This document shows, in pieces, positions 16,916 through 25,929 of a DNA stretch of 64,000 bases (position 1 is the first letter of the stretch; the number at the start of each line of letters is the position of its first letter). A program made the translations under genes and the position numbers. Source of the DNA: Acidobacteriota bacterium (GTDB lineage: Bacteria; Acidobacteriota; Vicinamibacteria; Vicinamibacterales; CAVVIG01); NCBI GenBank assembly GCA_003222395.1, contig QHWB01000048.1, positions 33,628 to 97,627 of the forward strand. Direction: 5' to 3'. The notes beneath the pieces were generated by a model. That model saw nothing but the letters and a program-made list of their open reading frames with translations. It was not told where the DNA came from and made no database searches.

Positions 16916-17640
16916 AAAAAGTCAGGCTCGACGTGGCGCTCGTCGACCGCGGCCTCGCGCCATCGCGCGAACGTGCGCGCGCGCTGATCCTCGCCGGTCA
17001 GGTGACAGTCGACGGTCATGTCGTCTCGAAAGCGGGAACGCCCACCGACACCGCCGCACACGTCGATCTCGTCGCGCCGGACCATCCGTACGTCGGTCGC
17101 GGCGGCGTCAAGCTGGCGCACGCGCTCGACGCGTTCAGGATCGATCCTCGCGGCCGCCGCGCGCTCGACGTCGGCGCATCGACCGGCGGCTTCACCGACG
17201 TGCTGCTGCAGCGCGGCGCCGAATCCGTCATCGCGCTCGACGTCGGCCACGGACAGCTCGACTGGCGTCTGCGGAACGATCCCCGAGTGATCGTCCGCGA
17301 GCACGTCAACGCGCGGTCGCTCACGCGCGACGACGTGCCGCATGATGTGTCGCTGGTGACGATCGACGTGTCGTTCATCTCGCTGCGGCTGATTCTGCCG
17401 CCGCTCCAACCGTTTCTCGACGCCGGCGCCGACATCGTGGCGCTCGTGAAGCCGCAGTTCGAAGCGGGTCGCGAACAGGTCGGCAAGCACGGCCTTGTGA
17501 CCGACCCCGCCGTGCACGAGGCAGTCATCGACCGCGTATCGGAAGCGGCGCGGGCCATCGGCCTGCATCGCGCCGGCATGACGCCGTCGGCGATTACCGG
17601 CGCGACCGGGAATCAGGAATTCTTCCTGCACCTCAGATGA
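16912..17640 (+). CDS. tlyA: TlyA family rRNA 2'-O-methyltransferase
   Basis: A 242-residue protein with an N-terminal S4 RNA-binding domain (VRLDVALVDRGLAPSRERAR ... LAGQVTVDGHVVSKAG) and a C-terminal FtsJ-like SAM methyltransferase domain (RRALDVGASTGGFTDVLLQRG, VTIDVSFISLRLILPPL, LVKPQFEAGRE). TlyA methylates 16S and 23S rRNA and sets capreomycin sensitivity in mycobacteria. The start is TTG at 16912 (LKKVRLDVAL), inside the TTGA overlap with the preceding stop codon. Its own stop codon overlaps panE by 4 bases. Confidence 0.94.
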   Translation: MKKVRLDVALVDRGLAPSRERARALILAGQVTVDGHVVSKAGTPTDTAAHVDLVAPDHPYVGRGGVKLAHALDAFRIDPRGRRALDVGASTGGFTDVLLQRGAESVIALDVGHGQLDWRLRNDPRVIVREHVNARSLTRDDVPHDVSLVTIDVSFISLRLILPPLQPFLDAGADIVALVKPQFEAGREQVGKHGLVTDPAVHEAVIDRVSEAARAIGLHRAGMTPSAITGATGNQEFFLHLR

Positions 17641-18545
17641 ACGTCATCGTGCTCGGCGCCGGCGCGATCGGCAGCGTTTACGCGGCGAAGCTCGCCGCGA
17701 ATCACGACGTGACCGTCGTCGCGCGCGGCGCACACGTCCAGGCCATCAATCGCGAAGGCCTGCGCATGATCGGACGCGAGGTGCTGACGGCGCAGGTCCG
17801 CGCCACGACCGCCGTCGACGCGGTGCCGCCGAACACGCTGGTGCTGCTCACGACGAAGGTCAACGACAACCGCGCCGCCGCCGCTTCGATCGCACACCTC
17901 GTTCGCGACGACACCATCATCCTGTGCGTCCAGAACGGCCTGCACGGCGAGCGCATCGTCAAGGCCGCGATCGGGGACCGATCGGTCGTGCTGCGGGCCA
18001 TTACGCAGTTCGGCGCGATCTTCCGCGAACCCGGCGTCGTCGATCTGAAGGTGTCGGGCTACACCCTCATCGAGGCGGGCGATCGCAGCCGCGCGATCGC
18101 ATTGCTCCTGACGGCGTCGGGTCTTGACGGCCGCGTATCGGACGACATCAACGTCGACGTGTGGAGGAAGCTGATCTTCAACTGCGTGATCAATCCGATC
18201 ACGTCGATTATCGGTACTGAAGTCGGCGGCATCGCCGACGTCGGCCTCGACGCGCTCAACCAGATCGTCATCGACGAGTGCCTGCACGTCGCGCGCGCCG
18301 ACGGTGTGGCGTTCGACATCGATTTCCTGCACGCGCTGAAGGAGGTGTTCGGCCCGTCGCGAAACATCGCGTCGATGCGCCAGGATTTGCTCAAAGGCAA
18401 ACCGACCGAGATCGATCACATGAACGGAGCGGTCGTCGAGTTGGGCCGCCGGTACGGCATCGCCTGTCCGGTGAACGCGGCGCTCGTGACCATTATCAAA
18501 GCGATGGAAAGCCGGCCGGTCGGCGTCGCCGCCGACCCGACGTAA
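17637..18545 (+). CDS. panE: 2-dehydropantoate 2-reductase family protein
   Basis: A 302-residue ketopantoate reductase-type enzyme for pantothenate synthesis. An N-terminal Rossmann fold (MNVIVLGAGAIGSVYAAKLA) is followed by LTTKVNDNRAAAASIA, IILCVQNGLHGERIV and the C-terminal helical domain with DVWRKLIFNCVINPITSI (catalytic Lys) and MRQDLLKGKPTEIDHMNGAV. All are conserved features. Membership of the family is certain; that the substrate is ketopantoate rather than another 2-ketoacid is inferred. Confidence 0.9.
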   Translation: MNVIVLGAGAIGSVYAAKLAANHDVTVVARGAHVQAINREGLRMIGREVLTAQVRATTAVDAVPPNTLVLLTTKVNDNRAAAASIAHLVRDDTIILCVQNGLHGERIVKAAIGDRSVVLRAITQFGAIFREPGVVDLKVSGYTLIEAGDRSRAIALLLTASGLDGRVSDDINVDVWRKLIFNCVINPITSIIGTEVGGIADVGLDALNQIVIDECLHVARADGVAFDIDFLHALKEVFGPSRNIASMRQDLLKGKPTEIDHMNGAVVELGRRYGIACPVNAALVTIIKAMESRPVGVAADPT

Positions 18546-18556
18546 GATAGCCCGAG

Positions 18557-19441
18557 GTGACCATTCCGAGACGCGTCGGCATCTTCGCCAAGTCGCATTT
18601 GCGCGAAGCGACGCCGCACCTGGTCGAGATCGCGTCCTGGCTGACGGCGCGCGGCATCGAGCCCGTCTTCGAAACGGCGACGTCGGCGCTGCTGCCGCGC
18701 CCGGCGCCGCCGCATGCCGCCGCCGACAAAGCGGCGATTGCCCAGAGCGTCGATCTCGTGGTGGTGCTCGGCGGCGACGGCACGCTGCTGTCGATGGCCG
18801 ACTGCATCGGCGCGACTGGATCGAACGTGCCCATCCTCGGCGTCAATTTCGGCAGTCTCGGGTTCCTCACCGAGGTGACGCTGCCGGAACTGTATCCTGC
18901 TCTCGAGGCCGCCCTGAGCGATCGCGGCCGCATCGAAGAGCGCATGATGCTGCGGTCGACGACGACCAGGATCGATGGATCTGTGCCGGAGTACATCGCG
19001 CTGAACGACGTCGTCATCACGAAGGCCGCGCGGTCGCGGATGATCGACCTGTCGGTGTCGATCGGCAGCGAATTCGTGACGCGCGTCAAGGCGGACGGCC
19101 TGATCGTCGCGACGCCGACCGGATCGACGGCGTACAACCTCGCTGCCGGCGGACCGATCGTGCAACCGACGCTCGACGCGTTGCTCCTGACGCCAATCGC
19201 GCCGCACACGTTGACGAACCGGCCGATTGTGGTTCCCGCTTCCTCGCCGGTCCGCGTGCAGCCGCACATCGAGGAGCGGGATGAGCTCTACGTGACCTTC
19301 GACGGCCAGGCTGGTCTCCAGCTGCAGGCGGGCGACGAAATCCGGATTTGCCGCGCCGAGCGGACGCTGCGCCTCATTCGCCCGTCGACGCGCAGCTATT
19401 TCGAAGTCCTGCGGCAGAAGCTGAAATGGGGGGAACGGTAG
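18557..19441 (+). CDS. nadK: NAD kinase
   Basis: A 294-residue NAD kinase that makes NADP. The GGDGT motif is in LVVVLGGDGTLLSMADC (around residue 74). It is followed by VNFGSLGFLTEVTLPEL, the NE/D region YIALNDVVITKAARSRMIDL, and DGLIVATPTGSTAYNLAAGGPIV. GTG 18557 is the only start that keeps the family N-terminus (IPRRVGIFAK). It is the last gene of the ymdB-to-nadK operon; the convergent M20 peptidase follows. Confidence 0.97.
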   Translation: MTIPRRVGIFAKSHLREATPHLVEIASWLTARGIEPVFETATSALLPRPAPPHAAADKAAIAQSVDLVVVLGGDGTLLSMADCIGATGSNVPILGVNFGSLGFLTEVTLPELYPALEAALSDRGRIEERMMLRSTTTRIDGSVPEYIALNDVVITKAARSRMIDLSVSIGSEFVTRVKADGLIVATPTGSTAYNLAAGGPIVQPTLDALLLTPIAPHTLTNRPIVVPASSPVRVQPHIEERDELYVTFDGQAGLQLQAGDEIRICRAERTLRLIRPSTRSYFEVLRQKLKWGER

Positions 19442-19500
19442 GCTCGCCGAACAGCGGTTCGGTGGTCACGATGGCGAATGCGCGCGTCATGCCGGTCTCG

Positions 19501-21009
19501 TCATGGCATGGCGAGGATCGCCGCCATAGATTCGATTCCTTCCCAGATGTTCTTGATGCGCACGTTCTCGTTCGGCCCGTGCTGGTTGTTGTCGAAGTTG
19601 ACGATCGACAGCCCGATCGTCGGCACCTTCAACACGTCGCTGAACAGGTAGAAGGGCGCGCTGCCGCCGATCGTCGGCAGCCGGACGATCGATCCACCCG
19701 CCGCGTCGGCGACGGCCTTCGAGATCGCGCGTGCGATCGGCGCGTCGAGCGAGGTTCGTCCGGCCGGATAGCCGCCGACTCTGGTGACGCCGGCAATCAG
19801 CGGATGCGCTGCACGCAGCGCTGCATCCGGTTCCTTGTCGACGATGAAGTAGCCCTGCTTTCTGATATGGGCGACGAGGCGCTCGAGCTGCTTCGCAGGA
19901 TCGACGTTCTTGACGAATCGCAGATCGAGCCGCGCGTTCGCCGTGGCGGGAATGATCGTGCGTCCCTGTCCGGCGACGCCGCCGCCGGCATCCATCGCGT
20001 TGATGTTCAGCGTCGGCAGGTTGTGGCGGAGCTCGAGTCGATCGGCGCTTTCGGGACGCGAGAAGCCGAAGGTTTTCATCAGCGTCGGCGCGACGTCCGG
20101 TATCTCGTCGATCGCACGTTTTTCCTCGGCGGTCAGCGGCGCGACGTCGTCGTAGAAGCCGTCGATGGTGACACGCCCGCTGTCGTCTTTCATCGAGGCC
20201 AGCAGCCGCGCGAGCTGAAGCGCCGGATTCGGAGCCCAGTTGCCGTAGTTGCCGCTGTGTAAATCGCTCACCGGTCCGTAAACGGTCACGACGGCATTCA
20301 TGATGCCGCGTGCGCCGAAGTTGAGCGTCGGCCGATCGCTCGCGTGGCGTGGGCCGTCGACGAGGAGCACCGCGTCGGCGCGAATCTTGTCGGCGTGGTC
20401 GTGCAGCGTCGACTCGAGATGCGGCGAGCCCGCCTCTTCCTCGCCTTCCATGAGCACGCGGACGTTCGAGGTGAGCGGGATGTTGGCGGCGTCCAGCGCT
20501 TCGATTGCGCTGAGCAACGCCACGATCGGCGACTTGTCGTCCGACGAGCTGCGGCCGTAGACGCGCCACTCCGGATCGATCACGTCCCGCCATGTCTCGA
20601 GCGTGATCGTCCGTCCCTGCGGCTCGTGCGGCGCCACGATGACCGGCTTGAACGGCGGCTCGTAGATCCACTCGGCCGCGTTCACCGGTTGTCCGTCGTA
20701 ATGAAAGTAGAACGTGATGGTCCGGCGCGTGTTCGGCAGACGCCGTTCGGCGACGACGAGCGGCGGACCGGCGCCGGCAATCAGCTCCGGGGCGAACCGG
20801 CGCCGCTCGAACATCCGCGCAAGCGCGTCGGCGTTGCGTTTGATGTTCGGCGCGTCTGCGGCGACGTTTGGAATCGACAGGAAGTCGAACAGCTCTCGAA
20901 GAATTTCCTTCTCGTGCTGCTGGCGCCAGGCGCGGACCTGCGTGACGACGTCGGCGGGTGCCGCGGCGAGGAGAAGAGCGGCGGCCAGGGCGCTGACGAG
21001 ACGTCTCAT
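19501..21009 (-). CDS. Exported M20-family metallopeptidase
   Basis: A 502-residue M20 dipeptidase-like protein with a cleavable signal peptide (LVSALAAALLLAAAPADV). Zinc and catalytic residues are in FYFHYDGQPVNA (H-x-D), VYGRSSSDDKSPIVALLSAI, LMEGEEEAGSPHLES (general base Glu) and the late HGPNENVRI segment. A dimerisation domain starts near PTLNFGARGIMNAVVTV. It probably trims peptides in the periplasm. It is co-transcribed with mltG through a 4-base overlap, which could hint at a role with cell-wall or peptide turnover, but this is inference. Confidence 0.9.
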   Translation of the reverse strand: MRRLVSALAAALLLAAAPADVVTQVRAWRQQHEKEILRELFDFLSIPNVAADAPNIKRNADALARMFERRRFAPELIAGAGPPLVVAERRLPNTRRTITFYFHYDGQPVNAAEWIYEPPFKPVIVAPHEPQGRTITLETWRDVIDPEWRVYGRSSSDDKSPIVALLSAIEALDAANIPLTSNVRVLMEGEEEAGSPHLESTLHDHADKIRADAVLLVDGPRHASDRPTLNFGARGIMNAVVTVYGPVSDLHSGNYGNWAPNPALQLARLLASMKDDSGRVTIDGFYDDVAPLTAEEKRAIDEIPDVAPTLMKTFGFSRPESADRLELRHNLPTLNINAMDAGGGVAGQGRTIIPATANARLDLRFVKNVDPAKQLERLVAHIRKQGYFIVDKEPDAALRAAHPLIAGVTRVGGYPAGRTSLDAPIARAISKAVADAAGGSIVRLPTIGGSAPFYLFSDVLKVPTIGLSIVNFDNNQHGPNENVRIKNIWEGIESMAAILAMP

Positions 21010-22061
21010 GGACGAGGATTATGCGCCCTTCCCGCCTCGGCCGCTCTGAGATCTCTGAAGTACTGCACTTGAAACTTCTGCACGTTCCGATTGTGTTCGT
21101 CGAGCGTCCGCGCGAAGACGTGCGATCCGTCGTTGCGGCTGACGAAGTAGAGAGAGTCGGCAGCGGCCGGATGCACCGCCGCATCGAGCGATGCGCGGCC
21201 CGGCGACGCGATGGGACCAGGGGGCAGGCCTGGATACCGATACGTGTTGTACGGCGAGTCCATGGCGAGATCGTCTTTGTGGAGATTGCCCGTGTAGCGG
21301 CCGGCCAGCTCCAGCGCGTAGATCACCGTCGGATCGCACTGCAGCGCCATCCCAATCCGGAGTCGATTCGTATAGACGGCGGCGACGATCGGCCGTTCGT
21401 CCGCCCGGCCCGTTTCCTTTTCGACGATCGATGCGAGCGTCACGGCCTGATGCGGCGTGAGGTTTCGGTCCGCGGCTGCGGTTCGCAGCTCGGACGTGAA
21501 CGCGTGCCGGAACTGCTCCACCATCTGCCGCACGAGCTGATGTGCATCGGCGCGGCGTGGCACGGCGTAGGTTTCCGGGAACAAGTACCCTTCGAGGGTC
21601 TTTGCGTCGCGATCGATCTCGCGAATCGGCGTCGGATCTCTCGCCGCTTCGAGAAAGGCCGCGGCCTGGCCGAGTCCGTGCGACTCGAACAGCTGCGCCA
21701 TCTCGAACATCGTCAGGCCTTCGCGAAAGGTGATGTGAATGACGTACACGTCGCCGCGCGCGATCTTGTCGATGACTTCCGGCGGCGTCATCGGACGATC
21801 GAAGCGGTACTCGCCGGCCTTCAGATGCCGCCCTTCACCGGTCAGCCACAGCGCCGCTCGGAACGTGAGCAGATCGTGAACGATGCCTGCGTCCACCAAC
21901 CGCTGGCCGATCGTGCGGCTTCCGGCGCCCTGCGGGATGTCGACGAACTGTTCCGCGCCCGCGTAGGCGCGGTACGGTTGCCGGACGCGGCCGTAGATCA
22001 GCGCGGCGAACGCGCCGGCGGCGACGAGGATCAATAAGAAGACGATGAAAAGTTTCTTCAC
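21006..22061 (-). CDS. mltG: Endolytic murein transglycosylase MltG
   Basis: A 351-residue membrane-anchored lytic transglycosylase that cuts nascent glycan strands and may terminate them. An N-terminal transmembrane helix (LFIVFLLILVAAGAFAALIYG) is followed by a LysM-like subdomain and the YceG catalytic core, LTPHQAVTLASIVEKETGRADERP, with the catalytic Glu in VEKETG. TNRLRIGMALQCDPTVIYAL and SPYNTYRYPGLPPGPIASPG follow. All signatures are present. It is downstream of ruvX with a 4-base overlap, a very common pairing. Confidence 0.97.
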   Translation of the reverse strand: MKKLFIVFLLILVAAGAFAALIYGRVRQPYRAYAGAEQFVDIPQGAGSRTIGQRLVDAGIVHDLLTFRAALWLTGEGRHLKAGEYRFDRPMTPPEVIDKIARGDVYVIHITFREGLTMFEMAQLFESHGLGQAAAFLEAARDPTPIREIDRDAKTLEGYLFPETYAVPRRADAHQLVRQMVEQFRHAFTSELRTAAADRNLTPHQAVTLASIVEKETGRADERPIVAAVYTNRLRIGMALQCDPTVIYALELAGRYTGNLHKDDLAMDSPYNTYRYPGLPPGPIASPGRASLDAAVHPAAADSLYFVSRNDGSHVFARTLDEHNRNVQKFQVQYFRDLRAAEAGRAHNPRP

Positions 22062-22480
22062 GACCGGTCCAGATAATCCTGAAGGATGATGGCGGCCGCG
22101 GCGGCATCGAGCTTCTTCTTTCGCTCTCTCCAGTCGCGCTCGCGGACGGCGAGGCGGCTCTCGGCTTCACGGCTCGTCAGGCGCTCGTCTTCCGTCGCGA
22201 TCGGCAGCGACGTTCGATGGCGGAGCGCCTCGACGAACGTCATCACGCGTTTCGTTTCGTCGGTCGCCGAGCCGTCGAGGCTGCGCGGCAATCCGACGAC
22301 GATCGCCGCCAGGCCGTCATCCTCGGATGCGAGCCGCGCGATGCGTTCCCCGACACGATCGACCGCCTCGCCGCCGTTGCCGACGGCAATCGTTTCGAGC
22401 GGCCGCGCCAGCGTCTTCGACGCGTCGCTGATTGCGAGCCCCACGCGCCGCGCGCCGACGTCAATACCTAATACTCGCAT
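22058..22480 (-). CDS. ruvX: RuvX/YqgF Holliday junction resolvase-like protein
   Basis: A 140-residue RNase H-fold protein. The N-terminal LGIDVGARRVGLAISD carries the first catalytic Asp. IVVGLPRSLDGSATDETKRV and the late ATEDERLTSREAESRL are the remaining signature segments. In other bacteria it processes pre-16S rRNA 5' ends. It is the first gene of the ruvX-mltG-M20 operon. A tandem duplication starts 16 bases upstream of its ATG and probably contains its promoter region. Confidence 0.95.
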   Translation of the reverse strand: MRVLGIDVGARRVGLAISDASKTLARPLETIAVGNGGEAVDRVGERIARLASEDDGLAAIVVGLPRSLDGSATDETKRVMTFVEALRHRTSLPIATEDERLTSREAESRLAVRERDWRERKKKLDAAAAAIILQDYLDRS

Positions 22481-22495
22481 GTGTTCTGTGACGCT

Positions 22496-22637
22496 CTGTT
22501 CTTGATACGCGCGAGCACTACCGTGCGAGCGCCTCGGCGCGCGCGGGTGAAGTCTCGCGCGACGCCCTGTTCTTGATACGCGCGAGCACTACGGTGCGAG
22601 CGCGTCAGCGCGCGGGGGTGGGGCCCCGCGCGATCGT
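22496..22637. repeat. Two 71-bp GC-rich tandem copies
   Basis: CTGTTCTTGATACGCGCGAG starts at 22496 and again at 22567, giving a 71-base period. The first half of each copy (through GAGCACTAC and GTGCGAGCGC) is nearly identical; the second copy ends in GGGGGTGGGGCCCCGCGCG. That core is shared with the 84-base unit at 36974-37225. The array fills the space between the divergent ruvX and phosphodiesterase genes. Confidence 0.8.
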
Positions 22638-22639
22638 AA

Positions 22640-22648
22640 TGATATAAT
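22640..22648 (+). promoter_or_regulatory. Extended -10 promoter of the phosphodiesterase gene
   Basis: TGATATAAT is a perfect extended -10 element (TGn plus TATAAT). No -35 hexamer is visible because the expected position falls in the GC-rich repeat. The predicted start site is about 10 bases before the GTG at 22666, so the transcript would be nearly leaderless. Confidence 0.65.
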
Positions 22649-22665
22649 TCGCGCTTCCCGACATT

Positions 22666-24723
22666 GTGAAACGCCTGCTGTTCAGCTCGGCCGTTGTTTG
22701 TCTCACTCTCTCCTGCAGCGGTGGCCGCCCTCCGGAAAAGTTTCGCCAGAAACTCGTCATCCTCGGTTTCGACGGGATGGATCCGCGTCTCGTGCAGAAG
22801 TGGATGGACGAAGGCAAGCTGCCGAACATGCAAAAGCTCGCGAAGCGTGGCAGCGGCGTGCGTCCCCTGGAGACGACCCACTCACCGGAGTCGCCGACCG
22901 CGTGGGCGTCGTTCGCGACCGGCGTGAACGCGGGCAAGCACAACATCTACGACTTCCTCATCCGCGACACGAACACCTACCTGCCGGATCTCGGCATGGT
23001 CCATTTCGAGCCTCCGCGCTTCATCCTCAACTACATTCCGATCTCGAGGCCCGACATTCGATCGATTCGCGGCGGCACCTCGTTCTGGGTGACGGCGGGA
23101 CGGGCGGGTGTTCGCTCGAGCGAGCTGACGGTGCCCGTCACGTTTCCGCCCGAGGAAGTGCCGAACGGCGAGATGCTGTCCGGGCTGCCGCTTCCTGACA
23201 TCCGGCGGACGATGGGGACTTTCTATTACTTCGGCACCGATCTCAGTCGATACGAAGAGGGAAACACCGAATTCGGCGGCATCCTGAAGCGGCTCGTGTT
23301 CGACGCCGAGACGGCGCAGACCGAGCTCGTCGGTCCGCCGAACCCGATCGTCAAGCAGCAGATCCGCGAACTGCGGGCGAAGGCGCCGCGCGGCGGCTTC
23401 TCCGAGATGGAGAAGATGAAGCTCGCCGAGCTCGAAGCGCGCGAAGACGTCCGCCTGCCGATGACAATCCATTGGAACAAGGCGGGCAAGTCGGCGACGA
23501 TCGACCTGGGCGACAACTCCATTCATCTCGGCGAGCACGAATGGAGCAAGTGGATCTACCTCGATTTCTCGATCAATCTGCTGCTGAGAGTCCATGGCAT
23601 GGCGCAGCTCTATTTGATCAACGCCGGGTCCGAGCTGCAGCTCTATATCTCTCCCATCAACTTCAAACCCGATCAGCCGCCGACGCCGATGTCGTCGCCC
23701 CCATCGTTCTCCGCCGATCTGTACGAGCGGCTCGGGCCGTATCGCACGCTCGGCTGGGCCGAAGCGACCTGGCCGCTCAACGAAGATCGGATCGACGAGA
23801 AGACGTTCATGGACGATCTGTATCGCGCGTTCGACGACCGCGCGCAGGTCATCCTGCAGCGGCTCGAGGCGAAGCAGTGGGATCTGCTCGTCGGCGTCAT
23901 CGAATCGACCGATCGCGTCCAGCACATGATGTGGCGGCTCATCGATCCGCAGCATCCGATGTACGACAAGAATCTCGCCACCAGGTTCGGCGATTCGATC
24001 GAACGCGTCTATCGCCGGTGCGACGATTTCGTCGGCGAGGTGATGGCAAAGGTCGATCAGTCGACGCCGATCGTCATCGTGTCGGACCATGGCTTCCACT
24101 CGTTTCGCCAGTCAGTGAATCTCAATACATGGCTCGTGCAGGAAGGCTTCATGGCCATCCAGGGTCAGACGCCCGGCGAGAAGAAGCTGCAGGACCTGTT
24201 CGGCGGCGGCACGTTCTGGGAGAACGTCGACTGGTCGCGCACGCGAGCCTATGCGATGGGCCTCGGTCAGGTGTACTTGAACCTGAAGGGACGCGAGGGC
24301 CACGGCATCGTCTCATCGGGCGCGGAGGCGAAGCAGGTGGAAAACGATCTCGCGGCGCGGTTGCTGACGATGACCGACCCGAACACGAATCAACGGATGG
24401 TGGATGCCGTCTACAAGCGCGACGAGGTCTACTCGGGTCCGTTCTTCGAAAACGCATCCGAGCTCCAGGTCGGCCTGGCCGACGGCTACCGCGTCTCGTG
24501 GCAGTCGACGCTCGGTGGCTCACCCCCGGGGATCGTGTATCCGAATATGAAGAAGTGGTCGGGCGACCATGGATCGTTCGATTACAAGCAGACCTCCGGC
24601 GTGCTCATCTCGAGCCGGCAGGTCGACGCCAGCCGCGCGCAGATCATCGACATCGCCCCGACGGTGCTGAAGTTCTTCGGCGTGCCGATACCATCAGAGA
24701 TCGATGGCAAGCCGCTTTTTTAA
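22666..24723 (+). CDS. Lipoprotein phosphodiesterase of the alkaline phosphatase superfamily
   Basis: A 685-residue type I phosphodiesterase/nucleotide pyrophosphatase-like protein. A lipoprotein signal (VVCLTLSC, Cys16 region) puts it in a membrane or the outer leaflet. Metal-binding and nucleophile motifs are LVILGFDGMDPRLV (first Asp), ESPTAWASFATGVN (nucleophile Thr), ESTDRVQHMMWRL, VIVSDHGFHSF and SGDHGSFDY (final His). The middle part contains an insertion of about 200 residues. The substrate is unknown; related proteins act on nucleotides, phospholipids or phosphoglycerol. The GTG start follows an extended -10 promoter closely. The 3' end overlaps the next gene. Confidence 0.85.
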   Translation: MKRLLFSSAVVCLTLSCSGGRPPEKFRQKLVILGFDGMDPRLVQKWMDEGKLPNMQKLAKRGSGVRPLETTHSPESPTAWASFATGVNAGKHNIYDFLIRDTNTYLPDLGMVHFEPPRFILNYIPISRPDIRSIRGGTSFWVTAGRAGVRSSELTVPVTFPPEEVPNGEMLSGLPLPDIRRTMGTFYYFGTDLSRYEEGNTEFGGILKRLVFDAETAQTELVGPPNPIVKQQIRELRAKAPRGGFSEMEKMKLAELEAREDVRLPMTIHWNKAGKSATIDLGDNSIHLGEHEWSKWIYLDFSINLLLRVHGMAQLYLINAGSELQLYISPINFKPDQPPTPMSSPPSFSADLYERLGPYRTLGWAEATWPLNEDRIDEKTFMDDLYRAFDDRAQVILQRLEAKQWDLLVGVIESTDRVQHMMWRLIDPQHPMYDKNLATRFGDSIERVYRRCDDFVGEVMAKVDQSTPIVIVSDHGFHSFRQSVNLNTWLVQEGFMAIQGQTPGEKKLQDLFGGGTFWENVDWSRTRAYAMGLGQVYLNLKGREGHGIVSSGAEAKQVENDLAARLLTMTDPNTNQRMVDAVYKRDEVYSGPFFENASELQVGLADGYRVSWQSTLGGSPPGIVYPNMKKWSGDHGSFDYKQTSGVLISSRQVDASRAQIIDIAPTVLKFFGVPIPSEIDGKPLF

Positions 24724-25888
24724 TGGGCTGGTCCCTGGGGGCTGGGGCCTGGGGGCTGGGGCCTGGGGGCTCCGGAGAAAAGCGTTCTCCGCGTTCCTCG
24801 TGATCTTTTCGTTAGTCAGCGTCGCCGCCCAGCAAAACGATCGCGCGCGCACCGAGGCGATGGCCCGCCGCGCCGGCGAGCGGCTGCAGGCGCTGCAGCG
24901 CGAGGCCGACCGGCTCGCATCAGAAGAACGGACGCTCTTGGGCGACCTGCGCAGGCTCGAAGTGGATCGGCAGCTTCGGATAGAGGAATTGAAACAGATC
25001 GACCGCGACCTCGCGAAGGCCTCGACCGATCTCGAGGCGACCAACGCGCGCATGCAGACGCTTCAGCAGTCGGAGCGGGCTTCGCTGCCGGAGCTGCGGC
25101 AGCGGATCGTTGAAATCTACAAGCTCGGAGAAGCGCGCTACCTGCGGCTGCTGCTTTCCACTCCCGATTTGCGGCGGTTCGGTCAGGCGACGCGCACGGT
25201 GGCGGCCATCGCCAAGCTGGACCGCGATCGCATCGCGGCGCACCAGCAGACCGTCGCCGAGCTGCGATCGGCGCGCAGGACGCTCGAAGAGCGCGGACGC
25301 CAGCTCGCCGCGCTGCGCGACAAGGCCGAGAAAGCGAGAATCGCCGCCGAACGCGCCGCGCTGGCCAAGAACGATCTGATCCGCGACATCGATCGCAGAC
25401 GCGACCTGAACGCGCAGCTCTCGGGCGAGCTGCAGGCGGCCCAGCAGCGGCTGCAGGCCGCGCTGCGCAACGCGGCGGCGGGCGGCGCCGCTGACGCCGC
25501 GACGCTTCCGCTCGCTCCCTTTCGAGGCGATCTCGACTGGCCGGTGGCCGGCACCGTCAGAACGCGGTTCGGCCGCGGCTCGCGCTCGAACGGCGTCGAA
25601 ATCGCCGCCGCCGACGGCGCTGACACGCGCGCGATCCATGACGGCGTTATCGCGTTCGCGGGAACGTTTGTCGGATTCGGGAACCTGGTCATCCTGGATC
25701 ACGGATCGCAAACGTTCAGCCTGTACGGCGACCTGCTGGAGTTGAATGTGAAGAAGGGCGACCGCGTCGCCAAGGGTCAGGCGCTCGGCTCAGTTGGTCC
25801 GGCCGCATCCGGCGGTACAGGATTGTATTTCGAGCTTCGCGTCGACGGGCAGCCCGTCGACCCGTTACAATGGCTGAAGAGACGCTGA
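24704..25888 (+). CDS. EnvC-like protein with coiled coil and degenerate LytM domain
   Basis: A 394-residue murein-hydrolase activator-like protein. A hydrophobic export segment (FSAFLVIFSLVSVAAQ) is followed by long coiled coils (residues about 45-240) and a C-terminal LytM/M23 domain (SNGVEIAAADGADTRAIHDG ... ELRVDGQPVDPLQWL). Zinc ligands expected in active M23 enzymes are missing: the first His is Asn in SNGVEIA, the Tyr-x-His-Leu motif reads LYGDL, and the HLHFE motif reads GLYFE. This matches EnvC, which activates amidases instead of cutting murein itself. The ATG lies inside the previous gene; the first residues (GLVPGGWGLGAGAWGL) are translated repeat. The true start is uncertain. Confidence 0.85.
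   Translation: MASRFFNGLVPGGWGLGAGAWGLRRKAFSAFLVIFSLVSVAAQQNDRARTEAMARRAGERLQALQREADRLASEERTLLGDLRRLEVDRQLRIEELKQIDRDLAKASTDLEATNARMQTLQQSERASLPELRQRIVEIYKLGEARYLRLLLSTPDLRRFGQATRTVAAIAKLDRDRIAAHQQTVAELRSARRTLEERGRQLAALRDKAEKARIAAERAALAKNDLIRDIDRRRDLNAQLSGELQAAQQRLQAALRNAAAGGAADAATLPLAPFRGDLDWPVAGTVRTRFGRGSRSNGVEIAAADGADTRAIHDGVIAFAGTFVGFGNLVILDHGSQTFSLYGDLLELNVKKGDRVAKGQALGSVGPAASGGTGLYFELRVDGQPVDPLQWLKRR
24734..24770. repeat. CCTGGGGGCTGGGG 14-bp tandem repeat
   Basis: Two perfect copies of CCTGGGGGCTGGGG (24734-24747 and 24748-24761) and a partial third. It lies at the junction of the phosphodiesterase and the EnvC-like gene and encodes the Gly/Trp-rich start of the latter. Confidence 0.85.
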
Positions 25889-25929
25889 GATAGCAGCGTC
25901 CGAGTGTGGCGGCTTCAAATTAGGTGTTT

